From the NCBI RefSeq assembly GCF_003316765.1, contig NZ_NIJF01000036.1, forward strand, positions 42 through 63,596: a stretch of 63,555 nt of DNA, given 5' to 3'. A model generated the notes under the pieces. That model was not told the DNA's origin, did not search any database, and saw only the letters and a program-made list of their open reading frames with translations. A program made the position numbers and the translations under genes. Positions 35,862 to 44,059 of this stretch are shown here, in pieces (position 1 is the first letter of the stretch; each line of letters opens with the position of its first letter). Origin of the DNA: Bacillus sp. P14.5. Lineage in GTDB: Bacteria > Bacillota > Bacilli > Bacillales > Bacillaceae_B.

Positions 35862-35880
35862 TGTGCGCGTCAAACGCACA
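35862..35880. promoter_or_regulatory. Inverted repeat upstream of kbl
   Basis: TGTGCG-CGTCAAA-CGCACA, a 6-bp dyad near where a -35 or upstream operator would lie. The regulator is unknown. Confidence 0.35.
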
Positions 35881-35959
35881 CTTTTCAGGTCACCAAATGC
35901 TATTGATGCTAATTATTCATTCCTAATTATTTTAACATGTTTACGTGTGACGGACAAAG

Positions 35960-37003
35960 TTATTGTGCTGGCAACCCTTCCACAACTTTAGTAGAGTAGG
36001 CGTGGTTATTGAAGAAGATTGTAATGATCAGGATCAGAAAAATGATACTGACGAAAATCAGGGCGAACTTGCGGGAGTTGTTCGCCCTCTGGATCTCCTC
36101 ATATTTGATAGGGCGGATACCCGACAAGTTAAAGACCACTACCGCAGAGAGAAGAATACTGTTGATGTTCACGGAAAGCAGCAGCAGAGAAGGCAGGACA
36201 TGCTCCCATAAAGCGGCTCCTATAGTGACGCCAAGAACGATTGTCGGCGGAAGCAAGGCGACCGCAACCATGACACCGACCAGGGAGCTCGGCGATCCCC
36301 TCAGGATTGCCAGTGCTCCTGCAGCGCCTGAAGCGAGGGCCAAAATCCCATCCATATAATCAACCTGCATCCGTGAGACAAACTCTTCACTCTCAACCGG
36401 GACTGGCAGCACGAGACCTGACAAAACCGCTATGAGTAATGAGATCCCGATGCCCGCGAACACGGTAAGCGACGACTGCCTGACGAGTTTATAATCACCA
36501 AGGATCGATCCGAAAGCCAAGGCAATCACCGGTCCGAGCAGCGGTGCGATCACCATTCCGCCAATGACTATGGCCGAGCTGTTTTTTATGATTCCTATCG
36601 TCACTACGATGGAGGAAAGCACGACAAACAATAAATAATTCATATGAACATTGCTCATGGATTCAATTTTCACATACAACTCATGCCTGCTGGCCCTTTG
36701 GATTGAATTTCGCTTTTCCTCTTTTTCCTTATTCTCTTCTTCTATTTCCACTTCCGTTTTCCGCCTGATATGGCTTTGCACCGGAAATAATGTCGCTTCA
36801 AAACCTTCGACTACATTGATGATGCTTTCGAGGTAGTTGAGGATCTCTTCCGAAGCCGTCGTTTTCACAATCATTCTCACAAGCAGCTTTTCTTCTGAAT
36901 GCTTCCGAACCACATAAGAAGTAGATTCAAACTTCCTAAGCTTCTCATCTACTTTTTCAAAATGCTTCTTCGGAATATAGGCTTCAATTAACTGTAATGA
37001 CAT
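35960..37003 (-). CDS. DUF389 (TIGR00341) membrane protein
   Basis: A 347-residue protein with a soluble N-terminal domain (about 1-110) ending in a charged stretch (EVEIEEENKEKEEKRN), then the six-segment DUF389 domain. That domain contains SSAIVIGGMVIAPLLGPVIALAFG and GSPSSLVGVMVAVALLPPTIVLG. Function unknown. The ATG at 37003 is chosen because GAGGGTG lies five bases before it; the frame is open to 37039. It is divergent from the gene at 37151. Confidence 0.82.
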   Translation of the reverse strand: MSLQLIEAYIPKKHFEKVDEKLRKFESTSYVVRKHSEEKLLVRMIVKTTASEEILNYLESIINVVEGFEATLFPVQSHIRRKTEVEIEEENKEKEEKRNSIQRASRHELYVKIESMSNVHMNYLLFVVLSSIVVTIGIIKNSSAIVIGGMVIAPLLGPVIALAFGSILGDYKLVRQSSLTVFAGIGISLLIAVLSGLVLPVPVESEEFVSRMQVDYMDGILALASGAAGALAILRGSPSSLVGVMVAVALLPPTIVLGVTIGAALWEHVLPSLLLLSVNINSILLSAVVVFNLSGIRPIKYEEIQRANNSRKFALIFVSIIFLILIITIFFNNHAYSTKVVEGLPAQ

Positions 37004-37150
37004 GTATTCACCCTCATTCGGCAGAACTTTCCTTCCCAACTAGTATTGCTTTATACCGGAAAGATTACTCGGTCGAAGAAGCCGCATTTGCCTGTTCATG
37101 TTTATTGCAGCAGATGTGTGTTATACTGAAGACAAAAGGAGGCGGTAAGC

Positions 37151-37393
37151 ATGACCACGAATAAAGCCTTGATGGAGCATGGGGAGTTTACCCCGGAACG
37201 AATCGCGTTTTACAGAGATATCGCTTTTGTGGAAGCTGTGGATCCACAGAATGAACTTCATTACCTGTTTTTCTATAAAGAACAATTCCTGACTTGCAAG
37301 AAAGCCTTGAAGCTTAAACGGAGCTCGTTTATCGAACAGGCCTTCAAAGATGGAATTGTTTTTTATGCCCACACCCTCTCGCCGATCAACTGA
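37151..37393 (+). CDS. Small protein of unknown function
   Basis: An 80-residue soluble protein, rich in aromatics and lysine (FYRDIAFVEAV, YLFFYKEQFLTCKKALKLKR). I do not recognise the family. AAGGAGGCGG precedes the ATG strongly. It ends 26 bases before the TPR gene and is probably co-transcribed with it. Confidence 0.6.
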   Translation: MTTNKALMEHGEFTPERIAFYRDIAFVEAVDPQNELHYLFFYKEQFLTCKKALKLKRSSFIEQAFKDGIVFYAHTLSPIN

Positions 37394-37419
37394 TAGAGCA
37401 GAATTCACCGCTCAAAATC

Positions 37420-38532
37420 ATGAGCTTCAATGACCTTCATAAAAAGCTGCAAGCCAGCAGGACTATTCAGGAGACAGCCTATATTTTCAGGGCACTGGAT
37501 TCGTTCCTCGCACCCGAAAAGCTTTTCCGCCTGATCCGGAACCACTATTATCAGTACCGCCGAAATGGACAATTTCTCCACGCTTATAAGATTCTCAGGA
37601 TACTGGCCGAAGCCGCACCCCAACACTCCTGGGTCCGCCAGACATCCGCCGAACTGCACTTCCAGCCTTATGAAAAAACCTATAAACAGCACCCTCTCAA
37701 ACTTCTCGAAAAAGACCCGCTCTATGCCGCTTCCCAACTTTGGCGGAACAGGCATGAACAGGAAAATAATGAAGCCCTTCAACAGCATCTGCTTCAGCAG
37801 AAACAAAGGCTGACCATCACCGCTTTGATGGTTGAAAGTGTGCTTCAGAACCCTTGCCATGATACTCTCCAACCGTTGACCTTATGGATACGCACCCACT
37901 TTGATAAACAAGATGAAAAAGATCTTCTGTTCGCACTTTCAAAAGAAATTCCGGAAAACAGAGAAATTTTACAGCTTCTGCTACATGAACTGATAGAGTC
38001 CGGAGAGTATGAAAAAGCACTGAAACTGCTTAGCGATGCTCCTGCTAGCGCCGGCGAGATGGATGTGAATATGCTCTCCCGGATCTTCGAAGGGGTGAAT
38101 TGGCAGCAAACAACCATCCCGATTGAAAAACTGAACACCATGATCATTTCCGTCCTTCAAGGACATCCGAGCAAGTTGGAGAAAATTATGAAATCCTGTG
38201 TGCAGTCACTTCTTGAAGGACACGATTTGCCCTTTGTAGCAGAGTGGATTTCGCCTCTGCAAACTCAAAACATTTCACTGCCTGTAGCGGAAAAAATCAA
38301 AAAAATGAACGCTCTGCTGGATGATCCGGAGCAGCAGTCGCAGCTGGGAGAGTATTACTACCAATTCAATATTCTCGACCGAGCCATCGACTGTTTCAGC
38401 TGGGATATGGAACTCCGCCCGAATGATCCAGCCCCCGTCAAATGGCTTTCCCGCCTGTATCAAGAAAAGGGGATGGCCAATGAAGCGAAGGCTTACCAGC
38501 AGGTGCTGATGGAGATGCAGAAACGCGCATAA
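37420..38532 (+). CDS. TPR-repeat protein
   Basis: A 370-residue, all-helical soluble protein. TPR-like helix pairs are visible at about 45-70 (NGQFLHAYKILRILAEAAPQ), 190-215 (LIESGEYEKALKLLSDAP) and 310-365 (QLGEYYYQFNILDRAIDCF, then LYQEKGMANEAKAYQQV). There is no signal peptide or membrane segment. Probable scaffold; partners unknown. The ribosome site is weak, suggesting coupling to the upstream small gene. Confidence 0.72.
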   Translation: MSFNDLHKKLQASRTIQETAYIFRALDSFLAPEKLFRLIRNHYYQYRRNGQFLHAYKILRILAEAAPQHSWVRQTSAELHFQPYEKTYKQHPLKLLEKDPLYAASQLWRNRHEQENNEALQQHLLQQKQRLTITALMVESVLQNPCHDTLQPLTLWIRTHFDKQDEKDLLFALSKEIPENREILQLLLHELIESGEYEKALKLLSDAPASAGEMDVNMLSRIFEGVNWQQTTIPIEKLNTMIISVLQGHPSKLEKIMKSCVQSLLEGHDLPFVAEWISPLQTQNISLPVAEKIKKMNALLDDPEQQSQLGEYYYQFNILDRAIDCFSWDMELRPNDPAPVKWLSRLYQEKGMANEAKAYQQVLMEMQKRA

Positions 38533-38535
38533 TGA

Positions 38536-38571
38536 AACCCGGCTGTCCTTTAAAGGGCAGCCGGGTTTTTA
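38536..38571 (+). terminator. Terminator of the TPR gene
   Basis: AACCCGGCTG-T-CC and GG-G-CAGCCGGGTT form a long stem followed by TTTATATAA. Confidence 0.85.
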
Positions 38572-38639
38572 TATAAGGTATTCTTGATTTTCATTTAATA
38601 GATGAGGTGTACCAACCATATTTTAGCAAGGAGGTTCTC

Positions 38640-38922
38640 CTAGGAGGACAAGATAGAGTTATCTTCAATCCACCCCACTATATCGTCAAACGGAATTGAA
38701 GGGTTTTTCTTTTCTACCATCAAAACAGTGAAGTCTTCTGCTTCTTGGGGTGATACCATAAGTTTATATCCGTTTTGACGAAGAAACATATAAAGACTTG
38801 CAAAGGCTGTTCGCTTATAGAAGATGTGGAAACTTTATCCCCTTTTGTTCCAAAGGAGAATAGACATTGATTTGGTGAGTATTCAAAAAAAACACTTGAT
38901 GTTCAGTAAGGTATTTTGTCAT
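38640..38922 (-). pseudogene. Doc/Fic-type toxin with an internal deletion
   Basis: The 5' part from the ATG at 38922 reads MTKYLTEHQVFFLNTHQINV...KGIKFPHLL and stops near 38814. After a frame change the 3' part reads YKRTAFASLYMFLRQNGYKL...DDIVGWIEDNS to a stop at 38640. Both halves match death-on-curing toxins (YLTEHQ near the start, NKRTAFAS after the active site). The stretch between them, which should hold the catalytic HPFxxGN Fic motif, is absent. About 110 bases are missing compared with a usual Doc gene, so the toxin is dead. Confidence 0.82.
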
Positions 38923-38927
38923 TCATA

Positions 38928-39197
38928 TTACCTGTTTACGAGGCCTTTGAACGTATCATCGTACTCTGTCATCATATCATTCATCTGCTCTAAGAAGTCC
39001 GCATCGACACCTTTAGGAAGTTTCAACTGCGCTTTCTTTTTTATGTTCACTGAACCATTTTGCAATTCGAAATTCACTTCATCTCCATGCTGTATTCCTA
39101 AATGATCCAAAACTTCTTTTGGAAATGTGACTCCTAAACTATTTCCAATTTTAGTTACTTTGCGTTCCACTCTCTTCTCCACCACCGTTTTAGTCAT
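38928..39197 (-). CDS. AbrB/MazE-type antitoxin
   Basis: An 89-residue protein with an N-terminal swapped-hairpin AbrB domain (VERKVTKIGNSLGVTFPKEVLDHLGIQHGDEVNFEL) and a C-terminal acidic tail (ADFLEQMNDMMTEYDDTFKGL) that would wrap around the toxin. The toxin start follows its stop by five bases, the usual TA-operon layout. The ATG at 39197 is preferred over a GTG at 39206. The region upstream has a GTTATAAC palindrome and a GTACAA/TTGTAC dyad that may be its operator. With the toxin broken, it is an orphan. Confidence 0.82.
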   Translation of the reverse strand: MTKTVVEKRVERKVTKIGNSLGVTFPKEVLDHLGIQHGDEVNFELQNGSVNIKKKAQLKLPKGVDADFLEQMNDMMTEYDDTFKGLVNR

Positions 39198-39327
39198 GTA
39201 AATCACTCGGTTAATATGTTATAACCGTTAGTACAATTATAACTCTTGTTGTACTTGGTAAACATCAAATTTCCTCTTGTGGTTACATGGATTCCTGAAA
39301 CAGAGGCGCCTAAATCCCATCAACCAC

Positions 39328-40509
39328 TCAAACAGAACTCGCTCTGTCCTCCACACGTTTTCGCAACACCGCTTCATCCATTCTTCTTAAAGCCAGAGTC
39401 AGCCTTTCTCTCGGACAGGCAATATTCATCCTTACGAATTTACTGCCGCTTGGACCAAATTTATAACCTTCATCAAACTTAATTTTGGCTTCCACCAGAA
39501 AAAATCCGAACAGTTCTTCATGCTCCATTCCCAATTCCGAGCAATCAAGCCAAATGAGATGCGTCGCTTCAGGTATGACCGGCTTTACCGAAGGAATATT
39601 TTCCTTTAAGTAATTCACCGTGTATCGCAGATTTTCTTCCAGATACATCAGCAGGTCATTGAGCCATGGTTCTCCTTGTTCGTAAGCCGCAATGGTTCCT
39701 TCCACTCCAAAGGCATTCGGCCTGGACAACCCAAAACTCAGCAGCTTTGCTTCGTACGTTTCTCTCAGTTCTTTGTTAGGGATCATTAAAATAGACGTCT
39801 GCAATCCGGCAATGTTGAAGGTTTTGCTCGGGGCAGCACAAAGGATGCTTCGCTGCTGGAGTTCTTCATCAATACTGAATATGGGATGATGAGCCGTCCC
39901 TTCAAAAACCAAATCACCATGCATTTCATCTGAGATTACCCAGACATCATGCTCAAGGCAAATCTTTGCCACCCGTCCAAGCTCCTGCCTTGTCCACACC
40001 CTTCCGACCGGATTATGCGGGCTGCACAAAATCAGCACCTTGGTCTTTGGATCCTTTGCCTTGGACTCCAAATCCTCAAAATCGATTCCATAGATTCCGT
40101 CTTTATATGTAAGGGTGTTTTTCATAACCGTACAGCCATGATTCTCAATCGTGCTGTAGAATGGATAGTAAACGGGGTCCTGCACAATGACACCGTCCCC
40201 TGGTTCTGTTAAAATTCCGAGCAGGACATTCATTCCCGGAATGATTCCCGGACTGAATGAAATCCACTCTCTATCTATCTTCAATCCATGACGTTTTTTC
40301 CACCACATCTGGATGCTATGGAAATAACGCTCGCTGAAGGTGGTATATCCATAGATTCCATGCTTTGCTTTATCCTTCATAGCCTCTGTGATTGCTTCAG
40401 ACACTTGAAAGTCCATATCAGCAATGCACATCGGGATGATTTCTTCATCTGAGAATGACCACTTTACGGAGTGTGTATTATGGCGCTCCACACAATCGTT
40501 CCAATTCAT
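39328..40509 (-). CDS. MalY/PatB family aminotransferase (cystathionine beta-lyase type)
   Basis: A 393-residue fold-type I PLP enzyme. Features: MCIADMDFQVSEAI at the N-terminus, SPGIIPGMNVLL, CSPHNPVGRVW, SDEMHGDLVF (Asp to the pyridine N), and the PLP lysine in AAPSKTFNIAGLQTS. Members such as B. subtilis PatB split C-S bonds of cystathionine and cysteine conjugates, releasing homocysteine or thiols with pyruvate and ammonia. Start ATG with AAGGGGG upstream. The neighbours do not specify a pathway. Confidence 0.9.
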   Translation of the reverse strand: MNWNDCVERHNTHSVKWSFSDEEIIPMCIADMDFQVSEAITEAMKDKAKHGIYGYTTFSERYFHSIQMWWKKRHGLKIDREWISFSPGIIPGMNVLLGILTEPGDGVIVQDPVYYPFYSTIENHGCTVMKNTLTYKDGIYGIDFEDLESKAKDPKTKVLILCSPHNPVGRVWTRQELGRVAKICLEHDVWVISDEMHGDLVFEGTAHHPIFSIDEELQQRSILCAAPSKTFNIAGLQTSILMIPNKELRETYEAKLLSFGLSRPNAFGVEGTIAAYEQGEPWLNDLLMYLEENLRYTVNYLKENIPSVKPVIPEATHLIWLDCSELGMEHEELFGFFLVEAKIKFDEGYKFGPSGSKFVRMNIACPRERLTLALRRMDEAVLRKRVEDRASSV

Positions 40510-40611
40510 TCTTAAGCCCCCTTTTTTTCTGTAAAAAAATTTTCTCCCACGTTTACTATATCATGAAATGTTAAAAGGATAACCCGCCATCCGGATTATC
40601 CCCTGGTCTCT

Positions 40612-41709
40612 TTATTCTTGATTGGACAGGCGGGCCAGCTCTGCTTGTATCCCGTTTTTCAGCTCTTCGACGACATTGAAATCCATCGCGCTTATATAGT
40701 ATCCTTCGAGGTCGTCATGCAAGGCTTTGGCTTTTGCCAGATAGGAGGTAGCTTCATTCATCTTTTCTCGATATTTCCTGCTGATGACTTCAATCTCTTC
40801 GGCATACTTCTCATCGGTTCCAGCTTCAACTGCCCTTTCATAAACATCCACAATTTCATCACCGGCCCGTTCAGGAAAATACTCATGCGGTGCCGTGCTG
40901 TCAAAAATGGCAAAACCGAGCTCACGTACAATCACCATATCAAGGCTGTTCGGATCAAAGCCGCAATGGTAAATTTCAACATCGAGTCCTCTGTCCTCTG
41001 CAGCCTGGGCCAGTTTTTTCAGCATCGTCGATTTCCCGGTTCCAGGTCTTCCCTTGATAAAATACCGTTTGGGAAGCTCCTCGGTCAGGTTGCCGATGAA
41101 ATCACGCGGCCCCTCAGGTGTGGCGGCCCCCAGGAAACGATGCCTTACCTCAGCGTGTTTGTTTAAGTATATGTGGGAAAATAATTTTTCCATCAGTTCA
41201 GCTGTCAAAGCATCACAGCTTTCAAAGCTCATATTTTGGATATAGATCTTTTCCCAGTCATCATGGATTTTCAGAGCCTGGGCATACGTGCTGTAAGCAG
41301 TCTGGAAGGCAGCGGAAATATCAGAAGTCAGGACCGCAATCTCGTCCCGATGGGTCCTGAGAATACGTGAATCCCATGCGGCACCCAGATTGATATATTC
41401 CTCGACAACACCAGGCAAATCAGGCTCGATGACATGAGGAGCCGTCCCATCCACTATTCCCGCCTTTAACGCAGGAATGATCACTCCGTCGATGCTATCG
41501 TTATCTGATGAACAATGGAGATACTCAATATCCCAGCCTTCTTTATTCCAATGACTGCCGACTGCCTTCATCAAAGAGGATTTTCCCGTCCCCGGCCCGC
41601 CCTTCAAGATGAATAAGCGATCGAGCCCCTGCAGATTTGAGGCGTATAAGCTATGGAAGCCGCGGGCTGTATTTCCTCCCGCATAATAATGGCGAACTTT
41701 TCCGCTCAT
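40612..41709 (-). CDS. PRK06851-type ATPase with two P-loops
   Basis: A 365-residue soluble protein built of two similar halves. Each half has a Walker A motif (FILKGGPGTGKSSLM near 32-46 and FIKGRPGTGKSTMLKK near 215-230), followed by a strand and an HCSSDN or HCGFDP motif. Both motifs agree with a duplicated P-loop NTPase. The family is found in Firmicutes and uncharacterised. The ATG at 41709 has AAGGAG eight bases upstream; an in-frame GTG at 41718 is less likely. Confidence 0.82.
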   Translation of the reverse strand: MSGKVRHYYAGGNTARGFHSLYASNLQGLDRLFILKGGPGTGKSSLMKAVGSHWNKEGWDIEYLHCSSDNDSIDGVIIPALKAGIVDGTAPHVIEPDLPGVVEEYINLGAAWDSRILRTHRDEIAVLTSDISAAFQTAYSTYAQALKIHDDWEKIYIQNMSFESCDALTAELMEKLFSHIYLNKHAEVRHRFLGAATPEGPRDFIGNLTEELPKRYFIKGRPGTGKSTMLKKLAQAAEDRGLDVEIYHCGFDPNSLDMVIVRELGFAIFDSTAPHEYFPERAGDEIVDVYERAVEAGTDEKYAEEIEVISRKYREKMNEATSYLAKAKALHDDLEGYYISAMDFNVVEELKNGIQAELARLSNQE

Positions 41710-41794
41710 TGTAACCACTCCTTTTCAGATATATAGGAGAACACTCTATATCTTATGCAGGAGATCCGCTTGGGTGAATGCCCAGTGAAAAAAA

Positions 41795-41941
41795 GTGGAA
41801 GCGGCTCTTTAAGCAGCGACAGGAAAATGCTCCTCAGAGAAAAAAGGCGGTCTTTCCTTTTATCTCCGGGGGTTATTTGACCTCGAGGGGCTAAGTCCGT
41901 TCCAGTGGGTACGGACCCTCGAGCGCTGGAGCTGGCTGGAT
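41795..41941. repeat. AAGTGGAAGC-type repeat
   Basis: Begins AAGTGGAAGCGGCTCTTTAA and ends CGAGCGCTGGAGCTGG. It contains CTCAGAGAAAAAAGGCGG...CCTTTTATCTCCGGGGG and the palindrome-like CGTTCCAGTGGGTACGGACC. It is the same family as the nested blocks in copy e at 30541-30800, here free-standing. Confidence 0.65.
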
Positions 41942-42015
41942 TCATAAACGCCTCCTGATCATTTGACCGAAAAATTAGGCTAATTCCTAAATGATTGATG
42001 CTTTAGAAAGCGTCT

Positions 42016-42337
42016 ATACGTAGGAGGATTGGAGTGGAAGGTGGACGATCTCCTGCGGGACTAGCGGGACAGGTGAGACCCCGCAGGCGCAGCCGAGGAG
42101 GCTCATCCAGCTCCAGCGGCCAGCGACTAGCAGATTTCGGTCTCTCTCCTTGCAATAAGTCATCATCGAATCGCTTAAGCTCTTCGTGATTCCTTTATCT
42201 CATCCGAGAGCCCTAAAATCTGTACGTCGCTGAACGGCCGCTTCCGCTTTTACTTCACCGCACGCCCCGCGGAGTCGTCCGCCTGGAGCGGAAATCCATT
42301 ACTTCTCAAAGTCACAACCTTTGCGAAAACAGCCTAT
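42016..42337 (-). repeat. GC-rich dispersed repeat, copy g, with nested insertion
   Basis: Minus-strand copy: GGAGTGGAAGGTGGACGATC, TCCTGCGGGACTAGCGGG, GGTGAGACCCCGCAGG, GAGGAGGCTC, then an insertion of about 145 bases (42113-42255) and the end CCGCGGAGTCGTCCGCC, GGAGCGGAAATCCATTAC, TTTGCGAAAACAGCC. The insert matches that of copy b. Confidence 0.75.
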
Positions 42338-42384
42338 AAGAAAGCGGAAGCGGCTCGTTCCGAACCGGCTTCTGTTCACGACTA

Positions 42385-43059
42385 TTACTTAACTCTCTTT
42401 AGGTGTTTCAACCCTTCACGCTTGCTCAACGGCCGTAACTCTTCTTCTTCAATAAAGCCTGCAACCTTTTCAGGAGCAGTTTTCGAATACTCCCTCAGCG
42501 CCCATCCGATGGCTTTTTCTATAAAAAATTCTTTGGAAGAAGCATGCTGTTTAATGTAAGAGAACAATTTATCTTCATCAGTCTCTTCCTTATAACTCAG
42601 CTGGTAAAGGATGGCCGTCCGGTTGAGCCAGAAGTTATCCGAGGCAATCCACTTTTCCAGAAACACTCCCCCTTCCACCGGAAATTTCTTGATTACGAAA
42701 CCGGCAATCCGCGCTGCAATCGTGTCGATTGTATCCCACCATGATTTCGTGACAATGAGCTCCTCGATTAACGAAAGGTGTTCCGGCTGGAGCCTGTTTC
42801 GATTTTTATCCAGCAGAGCCAGGGCAAGATATTGAAATTCCCGCTCCGGCTGTTTCCATAGTGTCCGAGCGATTTCAGGCAGTTCTTCCAATGAAGGCGC
42901 ACCATTTTCTTTAAGAAACTCTCTCAACACTATTTTGCGCTCCGGAGTCCTGATTCCCAGGAATTCGAATTGATTTCTCATATATGCCTTCATGGGTTCG
43001 GCATTATCTTTATTTGCATGTCCTTTAAAATATGTAATCAGCTTTTGTGAATAATTCAC
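42385..43059 (-). CDS. DNA alkylation repair protein, AlkD family
   Basis: A 224-residue HEAT-like repeat glycosylase that removes bulky or cationic alkylated purines. AlkD-type residues are visible in SWWDTIDTIAARIAG (Trp and Asp near the DNA backbone) and SDNFWLNRTAILYQL, followed by EFFIEKAIGWALREYSK. The start is a GTG that overlaps the stop of the zinc-ribbon gene (GTGA), with GGAGGAG inside that gene. Third gene of a coupled operon. Confidence 0.88.
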   Translation of the reverse strand: MNYSQKLITYFKGHANKDNAEPMKAYMRNQFEFLGIRTPERKIVLREFLKENGAPSLEELPEIARTLWKQPEREFQYLALALLDKNRNRLQPEHLSLIEELIVTKSWWDTIDTIAARIAGFVIKKFPVEGGVFLEKWIASDNFWLNRTAILYQLSYKEETDEDKLFSYIKQHASSKEFFIEKAIGWALREYSKTAPEKVAGFIEEEELRPLSKREGLKHLKRVK

Positions 43060-43199
43060 TTGTCAGCCTCCTCCTGTTTAGATGTGCATTGGAAACATAT
43101 AATCGTTTTTGAAGCGGGGTCATGGACGCCATTGAAAAAACCATCCAGGCAGTAGACCGGCTTTCCACAGACCTGGCAATTTCCAATATACTCTTTCAT
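43056..43199 (-). CDS. Small zinc-ribbon-like protein between dinB and alkD
   Basis: A 47-residue protein read from the minus strand: MKEYIGNCQVCGKPVYC at the start and TIICFQCTSK near the end. Two CxxC pairs (C8/C11 and C35/C38), plus C17, suggest a single zinc ribbon. It overlaps the dinB stop by four bases (ATGA) and the alkD GTG start by three. The tight coupling on both sides is the best evidence that it is real. Function unknown. Confidence 0.72.
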   Translation of the reverse strand: MKEYIGNCQVCGKPVYCLDGFFNGVHDPASKTIICFQCTSKQEEADK

Positions 43200-43672
43200 C
43201 CTTCCAGCTCTCTCAGATAATAGATATAATCTGTCGAATGTCCGGCGTATCCCTGCTGACGCAGCATTGCGCTTATATTTCCCCGGTGATATGTACCGTG
43301 ATTCACAAGGTGCTGAAGCAGCTCCTCTTCATTATTTGTGAACTCTTCACCTGTTGAAATACTATACCTGACTTCCCTGTTGAAATCATAGCTCTCCGAG
43401 ATAAATCTCTCTATCTCCTGGTGAAGCGCCTGAAAAGCATTCCGGTAATCTTGCGGTGATGATAAGGATCCCTCTTCGATATGGAAGTTGTTGTTCATCC
43501 TGCCATACCACAAGCAGTCCACCTCATACTGATGCTGAAAGGTGTCCTTTATCGACGGAAACACACTGTTGATTTCTGCAGAAAAGGTGTCCGGTACTTC
43601 CTTTTCAATATAACGAAGCAATTTATCTGTTGCCCATGCGTGATAGTTGAAAAGCTTGGCTGTTCTTTTCAT
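43196..43672 (-). CDS. DinB family protein
   Basis: A 158-residue four-helix bundle of the DinB/YfiT metalloenzyme superfamily. Probable metal-binding histidines are in FQHQYEVDCLWYGRM and NHGTYHRGNIS. Superfamily members include damage-inducible B. subtilis DinB and bacillithiol or mycothiol S-transferases; the reaction here is unknown. GGAGGAATAAG precedes the ATG. First gene of the coupled dinB / zinc-ribbon / alkD operon. Confidence 0.85.
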   Translation of the reverse strand: MKRTAKLFNYHAWATDKLLRYIEKEVPDTFSAEINSVFPSIKDTFQHQYEVDCLWYGRMNNNFHIEEGSLSSPQDYRNAFQALHQEIERFISESYDFNREVRYSISTGEEFTNNEEELLQHLVNHGTYHRGNISAMLRQQGYAGHSTDYIYYLRELEG

Positions 43673-43762
43673 CTTATTCCTCCAGTAGACTTATTTATTA
43701 ATTGCTTCTTCATGAAGGGTGTGTTTTCCTTTGGGAATCTGAAAACAGTGATTTTTCCCCCA

Positions 43763-43800
43763 TTAAAAAAAGCTTGGATTCCTTCCTATCCAAGCTTTTT
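43763..43800. terminator. Bidirectional hairpin upstream of dinB
   Basis: AAGCTTGGAT-TCCTTCCT-ATCCAAGCTT with an A run on the left and a T run on the right. On the minus strand it terminates the Cse60-like gene. Confidence 0.82.
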
Positions 43801-43814
43801 GCCAATCATCCACT

Positions 43815-43973
43815 CTATAATGCCTTGTTTCTATACAAAATCATTACACTGTATGAAAAAATAGTACTAGAGAATCTAAGGTCCTCAACCTCGATTGAAG
43901 CGTCAGCCAAGAACTCATTTACTTTTTTATCCAAACTGTCTTCCGTCCAGCCGGTAATTGTTTTAACTTTCAT
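43815..43973 (-). CDS. Cse60-like small protein
   Basis: A 52-residue protein read from the minus strand: MKVKTITGWTEDSLDKKVNEFL at the start and FSSTIFSYSVMILYRNKAL at the end. The layout, with a strand, then a helix ending VNEFL, then IEVEDLRF and a final hydrophobic strand, resembles the sporulation protein Cse60 family. I am confident of the gene (AGGAGG five bases before the second ATG, own terminator) but less so of the family. Confidence 0.6.
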   Translation of the reverse strand: MKVKTITGWTEDSLDKKVNEFLADASIEVEDLRFSSTIFSYSVMILYRNKAL

Positions 43974-44059
43974 CATATCCTCCTTGGAAACTCTTTTATT
44001 TCGGTTTTTGCTTATATAAGTATATACGTTTATACACCCTGAAAAGTTTCAACATTGCG

